Below, one piece after another: positions 15,887-24,782 of a DNA stretch of 64,000 nt. Every line of letters starts with the position of its first letter. Within the stretch, counting starts at the first letter, position 1. The stretch lies in contig JBBCXB010000009.1 in NCBI GenBank assembly GCA_037145635.1, forward strand, positions 45,591 through 109,590, given 5' to 3'. The notes under the pieces are model-generated. The model was not told the DNA's origin and ran no database searches. It saw only the letters and a program-made list of their open reading frames with translations. Source of the DNA: JAATFS01 sp037145635 (GTDB taxonomy: Bacteria > Pseudomonadota > Gammaproteobacteria > Xanthomonadales > Xanthomonadaceae). A program made the translations under genes and the position numbers.

Positions 15887-18800
15887 ATGCAGCAGCGCAA
15901 TTCAGTCCGCCGTGCGGCGCTCACCGCGGCCTTCGCCGCCTGCCTGGCCTCGGCCGCCCACGCGCAGTCGGTGACCGGCAGCCTCTTCGGCCAGGCCCCG
16001 TCCGGTCCGCGCACCGCCGTGGTGATCCGCAACCTGGAGACCGGTGCTTCGCGCACGCTGCCGGTGGATGCGGCCGGGCGCTATCGTGCGGCCGAGCTGC
16101 CCAACGGTCGCTACCGCGTCGCGCTGCACCGCGACGGCATCGAGATCGGGGTGCGCGAGGAGGTGACGGTCAGCATCGCCAGCGGCACCGAGGTGTCGTT
16201 CGCCGGCACCCCTGCGCAGACCCTGGATCGCATCGAGGTCCGCGCCGCAGAGGCGGCGCTGATCGACGTGTCGCAGGTGGACACGCGCAACGTGCTGAGC
16301 TACCAGGACCTCAACAAGCTCGCGCTGCCGCGCAACCCCACGGCCGCGGCGCTGCTGGCGCCGGGCGCCATCGGCAGCACCAGCTACGACGGCATTCCCA
16401 GCTTCGGCGGCTCCGCGGCGTCGGAGAACGCGTACTACATCAACGGCTATGCGGTGACCCATCCGCTGACCTCGCTCGGATCCACCACGCTGCCGTACGA
16501 GGCGATCGCCCAGCAGCAGACCCTGGTCGGCGGCTACGGCGCCGAGTACGGCCGCGCCACCGGCGGCGTGGTCAACCTCGTCAGCCAGCGTGGCACCAAC
16601 CAATGGAAGGGCGGCGTCTATACCTACTGGACGCCGGAAGCCCTGCGCGCCACGCCGCGCGACTACCGATACCCCGACACCGGCCATTTCACCGCCACCG
16701 ATCCCGACCCGGCGCGGCGCACCGACGGCACGTTGTACCAGTACCGTGACCGCAACCTGTCGTGGCAGCAGACCACCGGCCTGTACGGCGGCGGCCCGCT
16801 GCTCAAGGACCGCCTGTTCTTCTTCGGCAATCTCGATTTCAGCCGGACCGAAGGCACCAGCGTACGCACCACCCGGACCGCGGCGGCGGCCAGCCAGACC
16901 ACCGGCTGGAACGACTACAGCTACGAGTACCCGCGCTGGCTGGTCAAGCTCGACTGGCACCTCACCGACCACCACCTGCTGGAGTTCACCGGCGTTTCCG
17001 ATGTCACCCGCTACGACGCCGGCTACTACGCCTTCGACTACGGCGACTTCAGCCATGGCGACGTGCAGAACGGCGGCGTCGCGACCCGGGACGATGCCCG
17101 GCTCTACATCGGCAAGTACACCGGCTACCTCACCGACACCCTGACGCTGTCGGCGCTGTACGGCCGCCAGAAGATCGAGCACTCGCAGGACATCTACAAC
17201 TACGACCCGACCTGCCCCTACATCAGCGCCGGCGTCACCGCGCGTGCGCCGGGGCTGGTCTACGGCAGTTGCCAGACCTCGTCCGCGTACCAGAGCGCCG
17301 AGGGTGCCTACGACCAGACCGAAGGCGGGCGCCTGGACCTGTCCTGGCGGCTCGGCAACCACGAGCTGCGGGTGGGCTACGACCGCCAGGACGCGGAATC
17401 CTACGTCGGCAGCACCTATCCCGGCGGCTACGGCTGGCTGTACGGCCGCTCCACCAATCCCGACACGCCGATCAACCCGTCGCTGGGCGTGGCCTCGGCC
17501 GCCAGCGCCGGCGGCTACGGCAGCGCGGGCTACTACGTCCGCCGCTACTACAACACCCAGCTCGCGCGGCCGGAGACCCGCCAGGCCGCGCAGTATGTCG
17601 AGGACCGCTGGCAGGTCACCGACACGCTGCTGCTGCAGCTGGGCCTGCGCAACGAACAGTTCAGCAACTACACCGGCACCGGCGAGAAGTACATCAGCCA
17701 GCGCCACCAGCTCGCCCCGCGGCTGGGGGCGGTGTGGGATGTCCATGGCGACGCCTCGCTGAAGCTGTTCGCCAATGCCGGCCGCTACCACCTGGCCTTG
17801 CCCAGCAACGTCGCCGTGCGGGCCGCCTCCGGTTCGCTGATCACCAGCGAGTACTTCACCTACACCGGGGTCGACCCGGCCACCGGCGTTCCCACCGGGC
17901 TCACGCCGATCGCGGTCGATGCCAGCCTCGGCTACGTGTGCCCCGGTACCGCCGGCGCCGTCTCGAGCAACCTGGAGTGCGGCAACGCGCCCAACCCGCG
18001 CACGCTGGCGGCGATCAACCTCAAGTCGCACTACCAGGACGAATACATCGTCGGCCTGGAGCAGGCGCTGGACGGGCAGGCCAACTGGGGCGCCAAGCTG
18101 ACCTACCGCGAACTCAGGAGCGCCATCGACGACACCTGCACGCCCACGCTGGGCGGCGCCTGCTTCCTGTTCAATCCCGGCGAGGGCAACAGCTTCTGGG
18201 AGGAGCAGGCCGACGGCAGCCTGGCGCAGGTGCATTACTCGGCCGCCGAGCTGGGCCTGCCCAAGCTCAAGCGCAGGTACTACGCGCTGGACCTGTTCCT
18301 GGAAAAGCGCACCGACACCTTCTACGGCAAGGTCGCGTATACCTTCTCGCGCAACTACGGCAACACCGAGGGCCAGCTCAACTCCGAGCTGGATACCGGC
18401 AGCGGCGGCCAGTCGGACGTGTCGGTCACCCAGGACTGGGACCTGCCGCAGCTGATGGAAGGCGCCAACGGGGTGCTGCCCAACCACCGCGCGCACCAGC
18501 TCAAGGCCTACGGCTACGTGCAGTGGACGCCGGAATGGCGTACCGGCGGCACCCTGACCGTCATCTCGGGCCGCCCGCGCAACTGCAACAGCATGTACCC
18601 GACCCCGGACCCAGGCCTGTACCAGGGGGCGTACTACTGGTACTGCGGCCTGCCCGGCTCCGGCACCGATCCGTCCGAGCCGGGCTACGTGCCGCCCTCG
18701 GCCGACTACGCGGCATCGCCGCGCGGCTCGCACGGCCGGACCCCGTGGACCTTCGACCTCAGCCTCAACCTGGCCTACAGCCCGCGCTGGGCCGAAGGCC

Positions 18801-18976
18801 TGACCCTGCAGGCGGACGTGATGAACGTGCTCAACCGGCAGGTGGCCGGCAGCTACTACGCGCGTTACGCCGCCGATCCCTACCGGGGCGCGCAGGACTA
18901 CGACGCACGGTTCTGGCAGGAACTGAACTACACCTCGCCCCGCTACGTGCGGCTCAGTGCCCGCTACGACTTCTGA
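15887..18976 (+). CDS. Oar-like TonB-dependent outer-membrane receptor
   Basis: A 1029-residue receptor. It has a signal peptide (RRAALTAAFAACLASAAHAQ), a carboxypeptidase-regulatory-like fold at about residues 27-110 (VVIRNLETGASRTLPVDAAG), a plug domain (NAYYINGYAVTHPL, GGYGAEYGRATGGVVNLVSQ) and a long beta-barrel ending in the outer-membrane targeting residues RYDF. This architecture defines the Oar subfamily, which takes up large ligands using TonB energy; the ligand is unknown. ATG 15887 is preferred over upstream starts because it heads the signal peptide and follows AGGGGA. It is the largest gene in the segment that splits DUF3426 from prmA. Confidence 0.9.
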   Translation: MQQRNSVRRAALTAAFAACLASAAHAQSVTGSLFGQAPSGPRTAVVIRNLETGASRTLPVDAAGRYRAAELPNGRYRVALHRDGIEIGVREEVTVSIASGTEVSFAGTPAQTLDRIEVRAAEAALIDVSQVDTRNVLSYQDLNKLALPRNPTAAALLAPGAIGSTSYDGIPSFGGSAASENAYYINGYAVTHPLTSLGSTTLPYEAIAQQQTLVGGYGAEYGRATGGVVNLVSQRGTNQWKGGVYTYWTPEALRATPRDYRYPDTGHFTATDPDPARRTDGTLYQYRDRNLSWQQTTGLYGGGPLLKDRLFFFGNLDFSRTEGTSVRTTRTAAAASQTTGWNDYSYEYPRWLVKLDWHLTDHHLLEFTGVSDVTRYDAGYYAFDYGDFSHGDVQNGGVATRDDARLYIGKYTGYLTDTLTLSALYGRQKIEHSQDIYNYDPTCPYISAGVTARAPGLVYGSCQTSSAYQSAEGAYDQTEGGRLDLSWRLGNHELRVGYDRQDAESYVGSTYPGGYGWLYGRSTNPDTPINPSLGVASAASAGGYGSAGYYVRRYYNTQLARPETRQAAQYVEDRWQVTDTLLLQLGLRNEQFSNYTGTGEKYISQRHQLAPRLGAVWDVHGDASLKLFANAGRYHLALPSNVAVRAASGSLITSEYFTYTGVDPATGVPTGLTPIAVDASLGYVCPGTAGAVSSNLECGNAPNPRTLAAINLKSHYQDEYIVGLEQALDGQANWGAKLTYRELRSAIDDTCTPTLGGACFLFNPGEGNSFWEEQADGSLAQVHYSAAELGLPKLKRRYYALDLFLEKRTDTFYGKVAYTFSRNYGNTEGQLNSELDTGSGGQSDVSVTQDWDLPQLMEGANGVLPNHRAHQLKAYGYVQWTPEWRTGGTLTVISGRPRNCNSMYPTPDPGLYQGAYYWYCGLPGSGTDPSEPGYVPPSADYAASPRGSHGRTPWTFDLSLNLAYSPRWAEGLTLQADVMNVLNRQVAGSYYARYAADPYRGAQDYDARFWQELNYTSPRYVRLSARYDF

Positions 18977-19102
18977 GCGGTGCCGGGGCGGCCAGGTCGA
19001 TGCGCGCTGCGGCGTGGACCTGCCCGGGGCGTGTCGGGCGTTCCACCCAAGCCGGGGGCGACGCGGTGCCCCGGAGCGCCGTGGCCGCGCCGGCCCCCGG
19101 TG

Positions 19103-19474
19103 TCAGCGCCGCCGCCGCGCCGCGTCTTCGGCCAGCAGCGCCAGCAGGCCGTCGCGCTGGCCGGGGCTCAACGCCCGGAAGCGCTCGAGCAGCCGCCGTT
19201 CGCGCTCGTCCAGCCCGGCGTAGGCCGGCGGCTGCTCCGCCACCGGCAGCGGCGCGCCCTGCCGGCGCGGCCCGCGGCCGGTGGCCAGGTATTCGAAATG
19301 CAGCCCGCTGCGCCGGGCCAGCCCGACCAGCCGCGGCACCGTGGGCGCCGAGCCGGTCGCCGATTCCCAGTGCGCCACCGCCGCGCGCGTCACCCCGAGT
19401 TCGTCGGCGAGCGTCTGCTGGGTGAGCCCGGTCAGGTCGCGGGCCTCGCGGATGCGCAGGTGCAGCTTGTTCAC
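19103..19474 (-). CDS. Cro/CI-type HTH regulator, copy 1
   Basis: A 123-residue XRE-family regulator. The HTH covers residues about 5-60 (LTQQTLADELGVTRAAVAHW) and is followed by LVGLARRSGLHFEYLATGRG, a segment common in phage-like repressors. A Pro-rich linker leads to a C-terminal block (LSPGQRDGLLALLAE) and an Arg tail. Start is GTG at 19472-19474; no Shine-Dalgarno is visible. It is a paralogue of the gene at 19631 on the same strand. A 12-bp inverted repeat 62 bases upstream is a likely operator. Confidence 0.85.
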   Translation of the reverse strand: MNKLHLRIREARDLTGLTQQTLADELGVTRAAVAHWESATGSAPTVPRLVGLARRSGLHFEYLATGRGPRRQGAPLPVAEQPPAYAGLDERERRLLERFRALSPGQRDGLLALLAEDAARRRR

Positions 19475-19536
19475 GGCAGCGGGGAAGGGGGGGACCGCGG
19501 CGAGGTATAGCGCCGTTCGCCGGCCGGGTTGGTTCC

Positions 19537-19568
19537 TATCGCTAACCTGCCGCGTTAGGTGAGCGATA
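19537..19568. promoter_or_regulatory. Inverted-repeat operator candidate between the two HTH genes
   Basis: Arms TATCGCTAACCT (19537-19548) and AGGTGAGCGATA (19557-19568) are reverse complements with one mismatch and an 8-base spacer. The site lies upstream of HTH copy 1, where an autoregulatory operator is expected. TATCG(A/C)T(A/G)AC also appears upstream of the TonB receptor (15800-15809) and, on the minus strand, upstream of HTH copy 2 (about 20099-20106). Confidence 0.5.
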
Positions 19569-19630
19569 CTGTCGTTAGTGGGTGTGTCGCGTGCCCGCGG
19601 CGGGCAGGTCCGGCCACGCCGGGACCGCGG

Positions 19631-20008
19631 TCAACGGCGGCGCCGGGCGCTCCCGGCGTCGCCGATCAGGTCCATCAGGCCGCTGCGCTGGCGCGGCGTC
19701 AACGCCTCGAAGCGTGTGAGCAGCTGGCGCTGTTGATCGCTGAGTTCGCGATAGGTCAGCGGCTCCTCGGCCACCGCCACGGTGGGCTCGCCGAACACGC
19801 GCTCGCCGCGGCCGGTGGCCAGGTACTCGAACTGCAGCCCGCTGCGCCGCGCCAGGCCGATCAGGTTCTCCACCGACGGCGCGGTGCCTTCGGCCATCTC
19901 CCACTGCGCGACCGCGCTGCGCGAGACCCCGAGCTCACCGGCCAGCGCTTCCTGCGTCAGCCGGGTGAGGCGGCGCGCCTCTCGTATGCGTTCGTACAGC
20001 TTGCTCAC
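19631..20008 (-). CDS. Cro/CI-type HTH regulator, copy 2
   Basis: A 125-residue paralogue of the 19103 gene, aligning from end to end: KLYERIREARRLTRLTQEAL, SRSAVAQWEMAEGTAPSVEN, the shared GLARRSGLQFEYLATGRGE, and a C-terminal LTPRQRSGLMDLIGD with an Arg tail. GTG 20008 is chosen because it makes the N-terminus match copy 1; an ATG further upstream (20071) would add 21 unrelated residues. Tandem paralogous repressors like this suggest duplication and may form a switch. Targets are unknown, but the adjacent TonB receptor is a candidate. Confidence 0.84.
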   Translation of the reverse strand: MSKLYERIREARRLTRLTQEALAGELGVSRSAVAQWEMAEGTAPSVENLIGLARRSGLQFEYLATGRGERVFGEPTVAVAEEPLTYRELSDQQRQLLTRFEALTPRQRSGLMDLIGDAGSARRRR

Positions 20009-20184
20009 GTACCACCCGGTGCAGCGAAACGGGTCGGGAGATATAGCGCTTGCAGCTGTCCGGCATGGCAAGTACCCCTTTCCTTTTGCTCAATGTCATC
20101 GATACTATCCATGCCGATATGACGATCGGGTCGAAACCCGGCGGGGCCGGCCGGGCCTCGCCGGGGGCTCAGGGAGACAGCACG

Positions 20185-20685
20185 ATGGACCATCCGGCGT
20201 TCCGCCCCCGCCGCACCGTCCCGCAGGATCGGGCCACGCAGGTGCCGTGGCCCGCCGATTCCCCGCTGGACGCGAACACGCTGCGCTGCGCCGGGGTCGG
20301 GCGCTACCGGCTGTGGCAGCGCGGCGGCCGGCGCGTGGCGGTGCGCGAGGGTTGGTGCTGGCCGGCGGCGCTGTTGCCGCGGCTGTGGCCTGCGCTCGGG
20401 CGGCAGTGGCGGCCCGCGCTGCGCCTGTGGCTGGCCTCGGCGGTGGGCAGCGGGACGTTGCTGCTGGCGGCGGCGTGGCTGCCGCCGGCGGTGCCGCTGG
20501 CGGCCGGCGGCCTGCTGGAACTGGGGCTGCGCGTGCATTGCGGACGCCGGGCCTGGCGCTGGCGCGAACGCGCGCTGCGGCGCGACGGCTGGCAGCCGGG
20601 CCCACACCTGTGGGCGATCAGCGCGCGCGATGCGCTGACCTCGGCGGCCCTGCGCGATCGGCGTACGGGGGCCGCGGGCCGCTGA
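20185..20685 (+). CDS. DUF2628-like small membrane protein
   Basis: A 166-residue protein. A region near residues 48-60 (RVAVREGWCWPAALLP) followed by two hydrophobic segments (LWLASAVGSGTLLLAAAWLP, then PLAAGGLLELGL) resembles the DUF2628 pattern, in which a short soluble lead precedes a WPA-type start of the membrane part. The function is unknown. ATG 20185 is used because AGGGAG lies 8 bases upstream; the frame extends to 20050. It is divergent from HTH copy 2 and convergent with prmA, whose stop is 5 bases away. Confidence 0.62.
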   Translation: MDHPAFRPRRTVPQDRATQVPWPADSPLDANTLRCAGVGRYRLWQRGGRRVAVREGWCWPAALLPRLWPALGRQWRPALRLWLASAVGSGTLLLAAAWLPPAVPLAAGGLLELGLRVHCGRRAWRWRERALRRDGWQPGPHLWAISARDALTSAALRDRRTGAAGR

Positions 20686-20690
20686 GCGCG

Positions 20691-21611
20691 TCAGCCGCGG
20701 CGCACGCCCTCGATCCGCATCCAGTCCTCCTCGCGCTCGCAGCGCAAGTCCTCGAACCACGGCGCGTAGCGTTGCAGCAGCTCGTCCTCCTGGCCGTGCA
20801 GGATGCCCGACAGCGCGATCCGCCCGCCCGGCGCCACGCGCGCGGCGAGCACCTCGGCCAGGGCGTCCAGCGCCGAGGCCAGGATGTTGGCGACCACCAC
20901 CGGGTAGGCCTGCACCGGCTCGTCCTGCGGCAGGTGGACCGCCAGCCGCCCGGCGACGGCGTTGCGCTCGGCGTTGTCGTGGGTGGCGGTCAGCGCCTGC
21001 GGGTCGTTGTCCACGCCCACCGCGGCGGCGGCGCCCAGCTTCAGCGCCGCCAGCGCGAGGATGCCCGAGCCGCAGCCGAAGTCCAGCACGCGGCGGCCGG
21101 CCAGCACGCCTTCGGCGGCCAGGCCGTCGAGCCAGCGCAGGCACAGCGCGGTGGTCGGGTGGGTGCCGGAGCCGAACGCCAGGCCCGGGTCCAGCCGCAC
21201 CACCGCCGCATCGTCGCCACGGGCGGCCTCGGGCAGCTCGTGGTTCCACGGCACGATGAAGGTGCGCGCGCCGAAGCGCATCGGATGGAACTGGTCCAGC
21301 CAGGCGCGTTCCCAATCGCTGTCGGCGACCTGGCGGAACGCCACCTGGGCCCAGTCCAGATCCGGGTCGAACGCCTCCAGCGCGGCCAGCAGCGCCAGCG
21401 CGTTGGTGTCGTCGGGGAACAGCGCGGTCAGCACCAGGGTGTTCCACAGCGGCGTCTCGCCCACGCCCGGTTCCAGGATCGCGCGCTCGTTGCTGGTGTC
21501 GGCATCGGCGTCGAGCAGCGTGACCGCCAGCGCGCCGACATCCTCCAGGGCGTTCTCGAAGCGCGGCTGGGTGGATTCGGTGCAGTGCAGGGTCAGTTCG
21601 AGGAACGGCAT
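20691..21611 (-). CDS. prmA: Ribosomal protein L11 methyltransferase
   Basis: PrmA, 306 residues, trimethylates ribosomal protein L11 using S-adenosylmethionine. The SAM-binding motif is VLDFGCGSGILALAALKLGA (about residues 168-187), preceded by the PrmA-typical LDPGLAFGSGTHPTTALCL and followed by VVANILASALDAL, the NPPY-like element. The N-terminal L11-recognition domain (MPFLELTLHC) is intact. Length is normal. Confidence 0.96.
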   Translation of the reverse strand: MPFLELTLHCTESTQPRFENALEDVGALAVTLLDADADTSNERAILEPGVGETPLWNTLVLTALFPDDTNALALLAALEAFDPDLDWAQVAFRQVADSDWERAWLDQFHPMRFGARTFIVPWNHELPEAARGDDAAVVRLDPGLAFGSGTHPTTALCLRWLDGLAAEGVLAGRRVLDFGCGSGILALAALKLGAAAAVGVDNDPQALTATHDNAERNAVAGRLAVHLPQDEPVQAYPVVVANILASALDALAEVLAARVAPGGRIALSGILHGQEDELLQRYAPWFEDLRCEREEDWMRIEGVRRG

Positions 21612-21766
21612 GGGGATCGGCGGGTCGGCGGCAACGGAGGCTGCGCATCGTAGTCGACCGCGGCCCGGGGCGCTCGCCCGGCAACGTGTCACGCCTTGCG
21701 ATAGACTGCGCGGCATTGACACATCCGGCCCCGCCGGCGTCGCGATCCCTGCCCTCCCGGTCCTCC

Positions 21767-22708
21767 ATGCCGCTCGCCCGTACCCGCCACCTGTGGCTGT
21801 TGCTCGCGCCTGCCGCGCTGCTCGCCGGCCTGTGGTGGCAGCGTGCGCCGTCCTCGGCCGAGGACGGTGGCAGCGAGGCGGTGCGGGTGTCGGCGGCCGT
21901 GCCGGCGGCGGCCGCGTCCCGCGGCTCCGGGACGCGCGAGGCGCAGGCCTCCCCGGCGGTCGGTCCGGGCCTGGCGCTGGGGCCGCGCGGCGGCTTCGAG
22001 GCCCAGCCGGACCTGTACCGCTACGCCCAGCAGCTGAGCGCCGACGCCGCGGCCGGCGATCCGGAGGCGACCTGGATGCTCAGCCGCGTCTACGACTATT
22101 GCGCCGGCTATGCGCTCAGCCCGGCCGGCTATGCCGCCGACAGCCAGTGGATCGCCGGCCAGGCCTCGCCCGCAGTGGCCACGATGGCGGCCGCGCGCGA
22201 CCGCGTCGGCCGCCGCTGCGCCGGGTTCGCGCCCACCGACGGCCTCACCGCCCAGGCGGTGCTGCGCCAGCGCGACCGGGCCGCGCGCGCCGGCAGCCTG
22301 GCGGCCGAGGCGGCGCTGCTGGCGCTGGGCCAGCCGCTGGACGCCTCGCCGGCCTACCGGCGCGACCTGGTGGAACGGGTGATGGCGTCGCGCGACCCGG
22401 AGGCCTATCTTGCACTGTCGCCGGCGATGGGCGCGCGCGCCAGCGGCGACGACGCGTTGCAGGGCTACGTGGCCGGCGACCAGTTCGCCGAGCTGGCCTG
22501 GCAGCTGGCGGCGTGCCGGCTGGGGCTGGCCTGCGGCGCGCAGAGCGCGCTGATGACGAGCTACTGCGCCAACGGCGGTATCTGCTCGCAGGACGACTCG
22601 CAGGATTTCGTTTCGTTCGTGTTCGATGCCGCGGTGCCGCGGCAGGGGGCGGGAAAGATGGATGAGATGGTCAAGACACTGGTCAACGGTTCGGGAGTGC
22701 AGTCATGA
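21767..22708 (+). CDS. Hypothetical exported protein
   Basis: A 313-residue protein I do not recognise. It has an N-terminal hydrophobic segment (residues 8-24, LWLLLAPAALLAGLWW), then an Ala/Gly-rich linker and an all-helical body with SADAAAGDPEATWMLSRVYD, which is faintly Sel1/TPR-like. Several Cys residues lie in the last third (CRLGLACGAQ, SYCANGGICSQ), consistent with a periplasmic disulfide protein. ATG 21767 is used; 21686 is a possible longer start. The stop overlaps the next gene's ATG as ATGA (22705-22708), so the pair is translationally coupled. Confidence 0.65.
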   Translation: MPLARTRHLWLLLAPAALLAGLWWQRAPSSAEDGGSEAVRVSAAVPAAAASRGSGTREAQASPAVGPGLALGPRGGFEAQPDLYRYAQQLSADAAAGDPEATWMLSRVYDYCAGYALSPAGYAADSQWIAGQASPAVATMAAARDRVGRRCAGFAPTDGLTAQAVLRQRDRAARAGSLAAEAALLALGQPLDASPAYRRDLVERVMASRDPEAYLALSPAMGARASGDDALQGYVAGDQFAELAWQLAACRLGLACGAQSALMTSYCANGGICSQDDSQDFVSFVFDAAVPRQGAGKMDEMVKTLVNGSGVQS

Positions 22709-23082
22709 AGTACCGTCGCTGGGTCCACGGCGCCAAGTTCTGGTTGTGGGTGGCGCTGTTCGTGGCCTATTCGGCCGCCGCGGTCGGGGTGATCATGATC
22801 GACACCGCCGACCATCGCTACCAGCGCCTGTCGCAGGTCAGGCTCACCACGGTGGGCGCCGACGAGCAGGTGCGCCGCAGCGGCGCCGGGCAGGTGGCCG
22901 CGGTCTACCGCGCGCAGAGCGGCATGCCGTTTTCGACGCTGCCGGCCGGCTCCACCTTCCAGATCGTGTGGCCGGACGGGTCCACCGAGACCATGACGAT
23001 CGTCGACCCGGCCTCCGGCGTGGGCGCAGCCCCGGTGGCGGGCAGCCAGCAGCCGGCGCCGGGCAAGCCGGTGACGAAGTAG
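22705..23082 (+). CDS. Hypothetical single-pass membrane protein
   Basis: A 125-residue protein with one transmembrane helix (residues about 11-33, FWLWVALFVAYSAAAVGVIM) and a soluble C-terminal domain containing FQIVWPDGSTETMTIVDPAS. I do not recognise the family. Translation is coupled to the preceding exported protein through ATGA overlap, so the two probably act together at the envelope. Confidence 0.65.
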   Translation: MKYRRWVHGAKFWLWVALFVAYSAAAVGVIMIDTADHRYQRLSQVRLTTVGADEQVRRSGAGQVAAVYRAQSGMPFSTLPAGSTFQIVWPDGSTETMTIVDPASGVGAAPVAGSQQPAPGKPVTK

Positions 23083-23193
23083 TCGAACGCGGCGTGGTCC
23101 GCGGCGCATCGCCGGTCGGTCGGACCGTGGGACGCACCCGCCGGCGCGCCGCGTCGTAGCGCCGGGGAGCGCGGCAGCGCGTGCGGCGGTCGA

Positions 23194-23397
23194 TCAGGCC
23201 GTCGAGGCGGGCGAGTCGAGGATGCCGCGCATCGCCTTGGGATAGTCCAGGCCCGCGTATTCCAGCGCCGACAGGCAGGACAGCTCGCGCAGCACGTTCT
23301 CTATGCCGCAGCCGATCACGCGATAGCCGGCATCGTCCAGGACGGCCCGGACGATGCCTTCGGTGATTTCCTTCTTGATGCGGTTGCGGAAATCCAT
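23194..23397 (-). CDS. Small conserved hypothetical protein beside accC
   Basis: A 67-residue soluble protein beginning MDFRNRIKKEITEGIVRAVL. The Lys/Arg-rich N-terminus and the later LSCLSALEYAGLDYPKAMRG look like a compact helical protein. I know no function. GGGAG and GAGGA precede the ATG. It starts 17 bases after the accC stop on the same strand, so it is probably the last gene of the aroQ-accB-accC operon. Confidence 0.7.
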   Translation of the reverse strand: MDFRNRIKKEITEGIVRAVLDDAGYRVIGCGIENVLRELSCLSALEYAGLDYPKAMRGILDSPASTA

Positions 23398-23414
23398 TCC
23401 TCGCTCCCTGCGGA

Positions 23415-24782
23415 CTACACCAGCGCGATCGACTTGTTCTTGCGTTCGGCCAGGCGCTTTTCCAGGTAGTGGATGTTCTGGCCGCCGGCCTGGAAGCCCT
23501 TGTCGCGCATGATCCGCTGCTGCAGCGCGGTGTTGGTCTTGATGCCGTCCACCACCATCTCGCTCAGCGCCACGCGCATGCGCGCGATCGCGGTGTCGCG
23601 GTCGGGGCCGTGCACGATCAGCTTGCCGATCATCGAGTCGTAGTTCGGCGGCACCTTGTAGCCGCTGTACATGTGCGTGTCCACGCGCACGCCGGGGCCG
23701 CCGGGCGGATGGAACGCGGTGATCAGGCCCGGGTTGGGCATGAAGGTCTCCGGGTCCTCGGCGTTGATGCGGCACTCGATCGCATGCCCGCGCAGCACGA
23801 TGTCGCTCTGCTTGATGCTGAGCTTGCGGCCGGCGGCGATGCGCAGCTGCTCGCAGACCAGGTCGATGCCGGTGACCATCTCGGTGACCGGGTGCTCGAC
23901 CTGGATGCGGGTGTTCATTTCGATGAAGTAGAAGCGGCCGTCCTCGAACAGGAACTCGAAGGTGCCGGCGCCGCGGTAGCCGATGCGGACGCAGGCATCC
24001 ACGCAGACCTTGCCGATCTCGTTGCGCAGTTCCTCGCTGATGCCCGGCGCCGGTGCCTCCTCGACCACCTTCTGGTGGCGTCGCTGCATCGAGCAGTCGC
24101 GCTCGCCGAGGTGGATGGCGTTGCCCTGGCCGTCGGCCAGCACCTGGATCTCCACGTGGCGCGGGTTCTCCAGGAACTTCTCCATGTACACCTGGTCGTT
24201 GCTGAAGGCGGCCTTGGCCTCGGACTTGGTGGTCTCGATCGCGGCCTTCAGCGCGGCCTCGGAATGCACCACGCGCATGCCGCGGCCACCGCCGCCGCCG
24301 GCGGCCTTGATGATCACCGGGTAGCCGATCTCGCGGGCGATCTTGGTGTTGGCGACGATGTCCTCGCCGAGCGGGCCGCCGGAACCGGGCACGCACGGCA
24401 CGCCGGCGGCCTTCATCGCGCGGATCGCCTCGACCTTGTCGCCCATCAGGCGGATGGTGTCGGCCTTGGGGCCGATGAAGACGAAGCCGGACTGCTCCAC
24501 GCGCTCGGCGAAGTCGGCGTTCTCCGACAGGAAGCCGTAGCCGGGGTGGATGGCCTGGGCATCGGTGACCTCGGCCGCGGCGATCAGCGCCGGGATGTTG
24601 AGGTAGCTCTCCGACGACGGTGCCGGGCCGATGCACACCGACTCGTCGGCCATGGCCACGTGCTTGAGGTTGCGGTCGACCGTGGAGTGCACCGCGACCG
24701 TGCGAATGCCGAGCGTATGACACGCGCGCAGGATGCGCAGCGCGATCTCGCCTCTGTTGGCGATGACGACTTTATCGAGCAT
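23415..24782 (-). CDS. accC: Acetyl-CoA carboxylase, biotin carboxylase subunit
   Basis: AccC, 455 residues, carboxylates the biotin carried on AccB at the first step of fatty-acid synthesis. Diagnostic segments are VVIANRGEIALRILRACHTL, the Gly-rich ATP-binding loop AAGGGGGRGMRVV, the ERDCSMQRRHQK segment and EMNTRIQVEHPVTEMVTG. Length is normal. The start codon (24780-24782) directly abuts a heptamer array, so no Shine-Dalgarno sequence precedes it. The four-helix-bundle frame upstream reads through into it and stops at 24772, overlapping the accC start by 11 bases. Translational coupling may replace the lost binding site. Confidence 0.97.
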   Translation of the reverse strand: MLDKVVIANRGEIALRILRACHTLGIRTVAVHSTVDRNLKHVAMADESVCIGPAPSSESYLNIPALIAAAEVTDAQAIHPGYGFLSENADFAERVEQSGFVFIGPKADTIRLMGDKVEAIRAMKAAGVPCVPGSGGPLGEDIVANTKIAREIGYPVIIKAAGGGGGRGMRVVHSEAALKAAIETTKSEAKAAFSNDQVYMEKFLENPRHVEIQVLADGQGNAIHLGERDCSMQRRHQKVVEEAPAPGISEELRNEIGKVCVDACVRIGYRGAGTFEFLFEDGRFYFIEMNTRIQVEHPVTEMVTGIDLVCEQLRIAAGRKLSIKQSDIVLRGHAIECRINAEDPETFMPNPGLITAFHPPGGPGVRVDTHMYSGYKVPPNYDSMIGKLIVHGPDRDTAIARMRVALSEMVVDGIKTNTALQQRIMRDKGFQAGGQNIHYLEKRLAERKNKSIALV

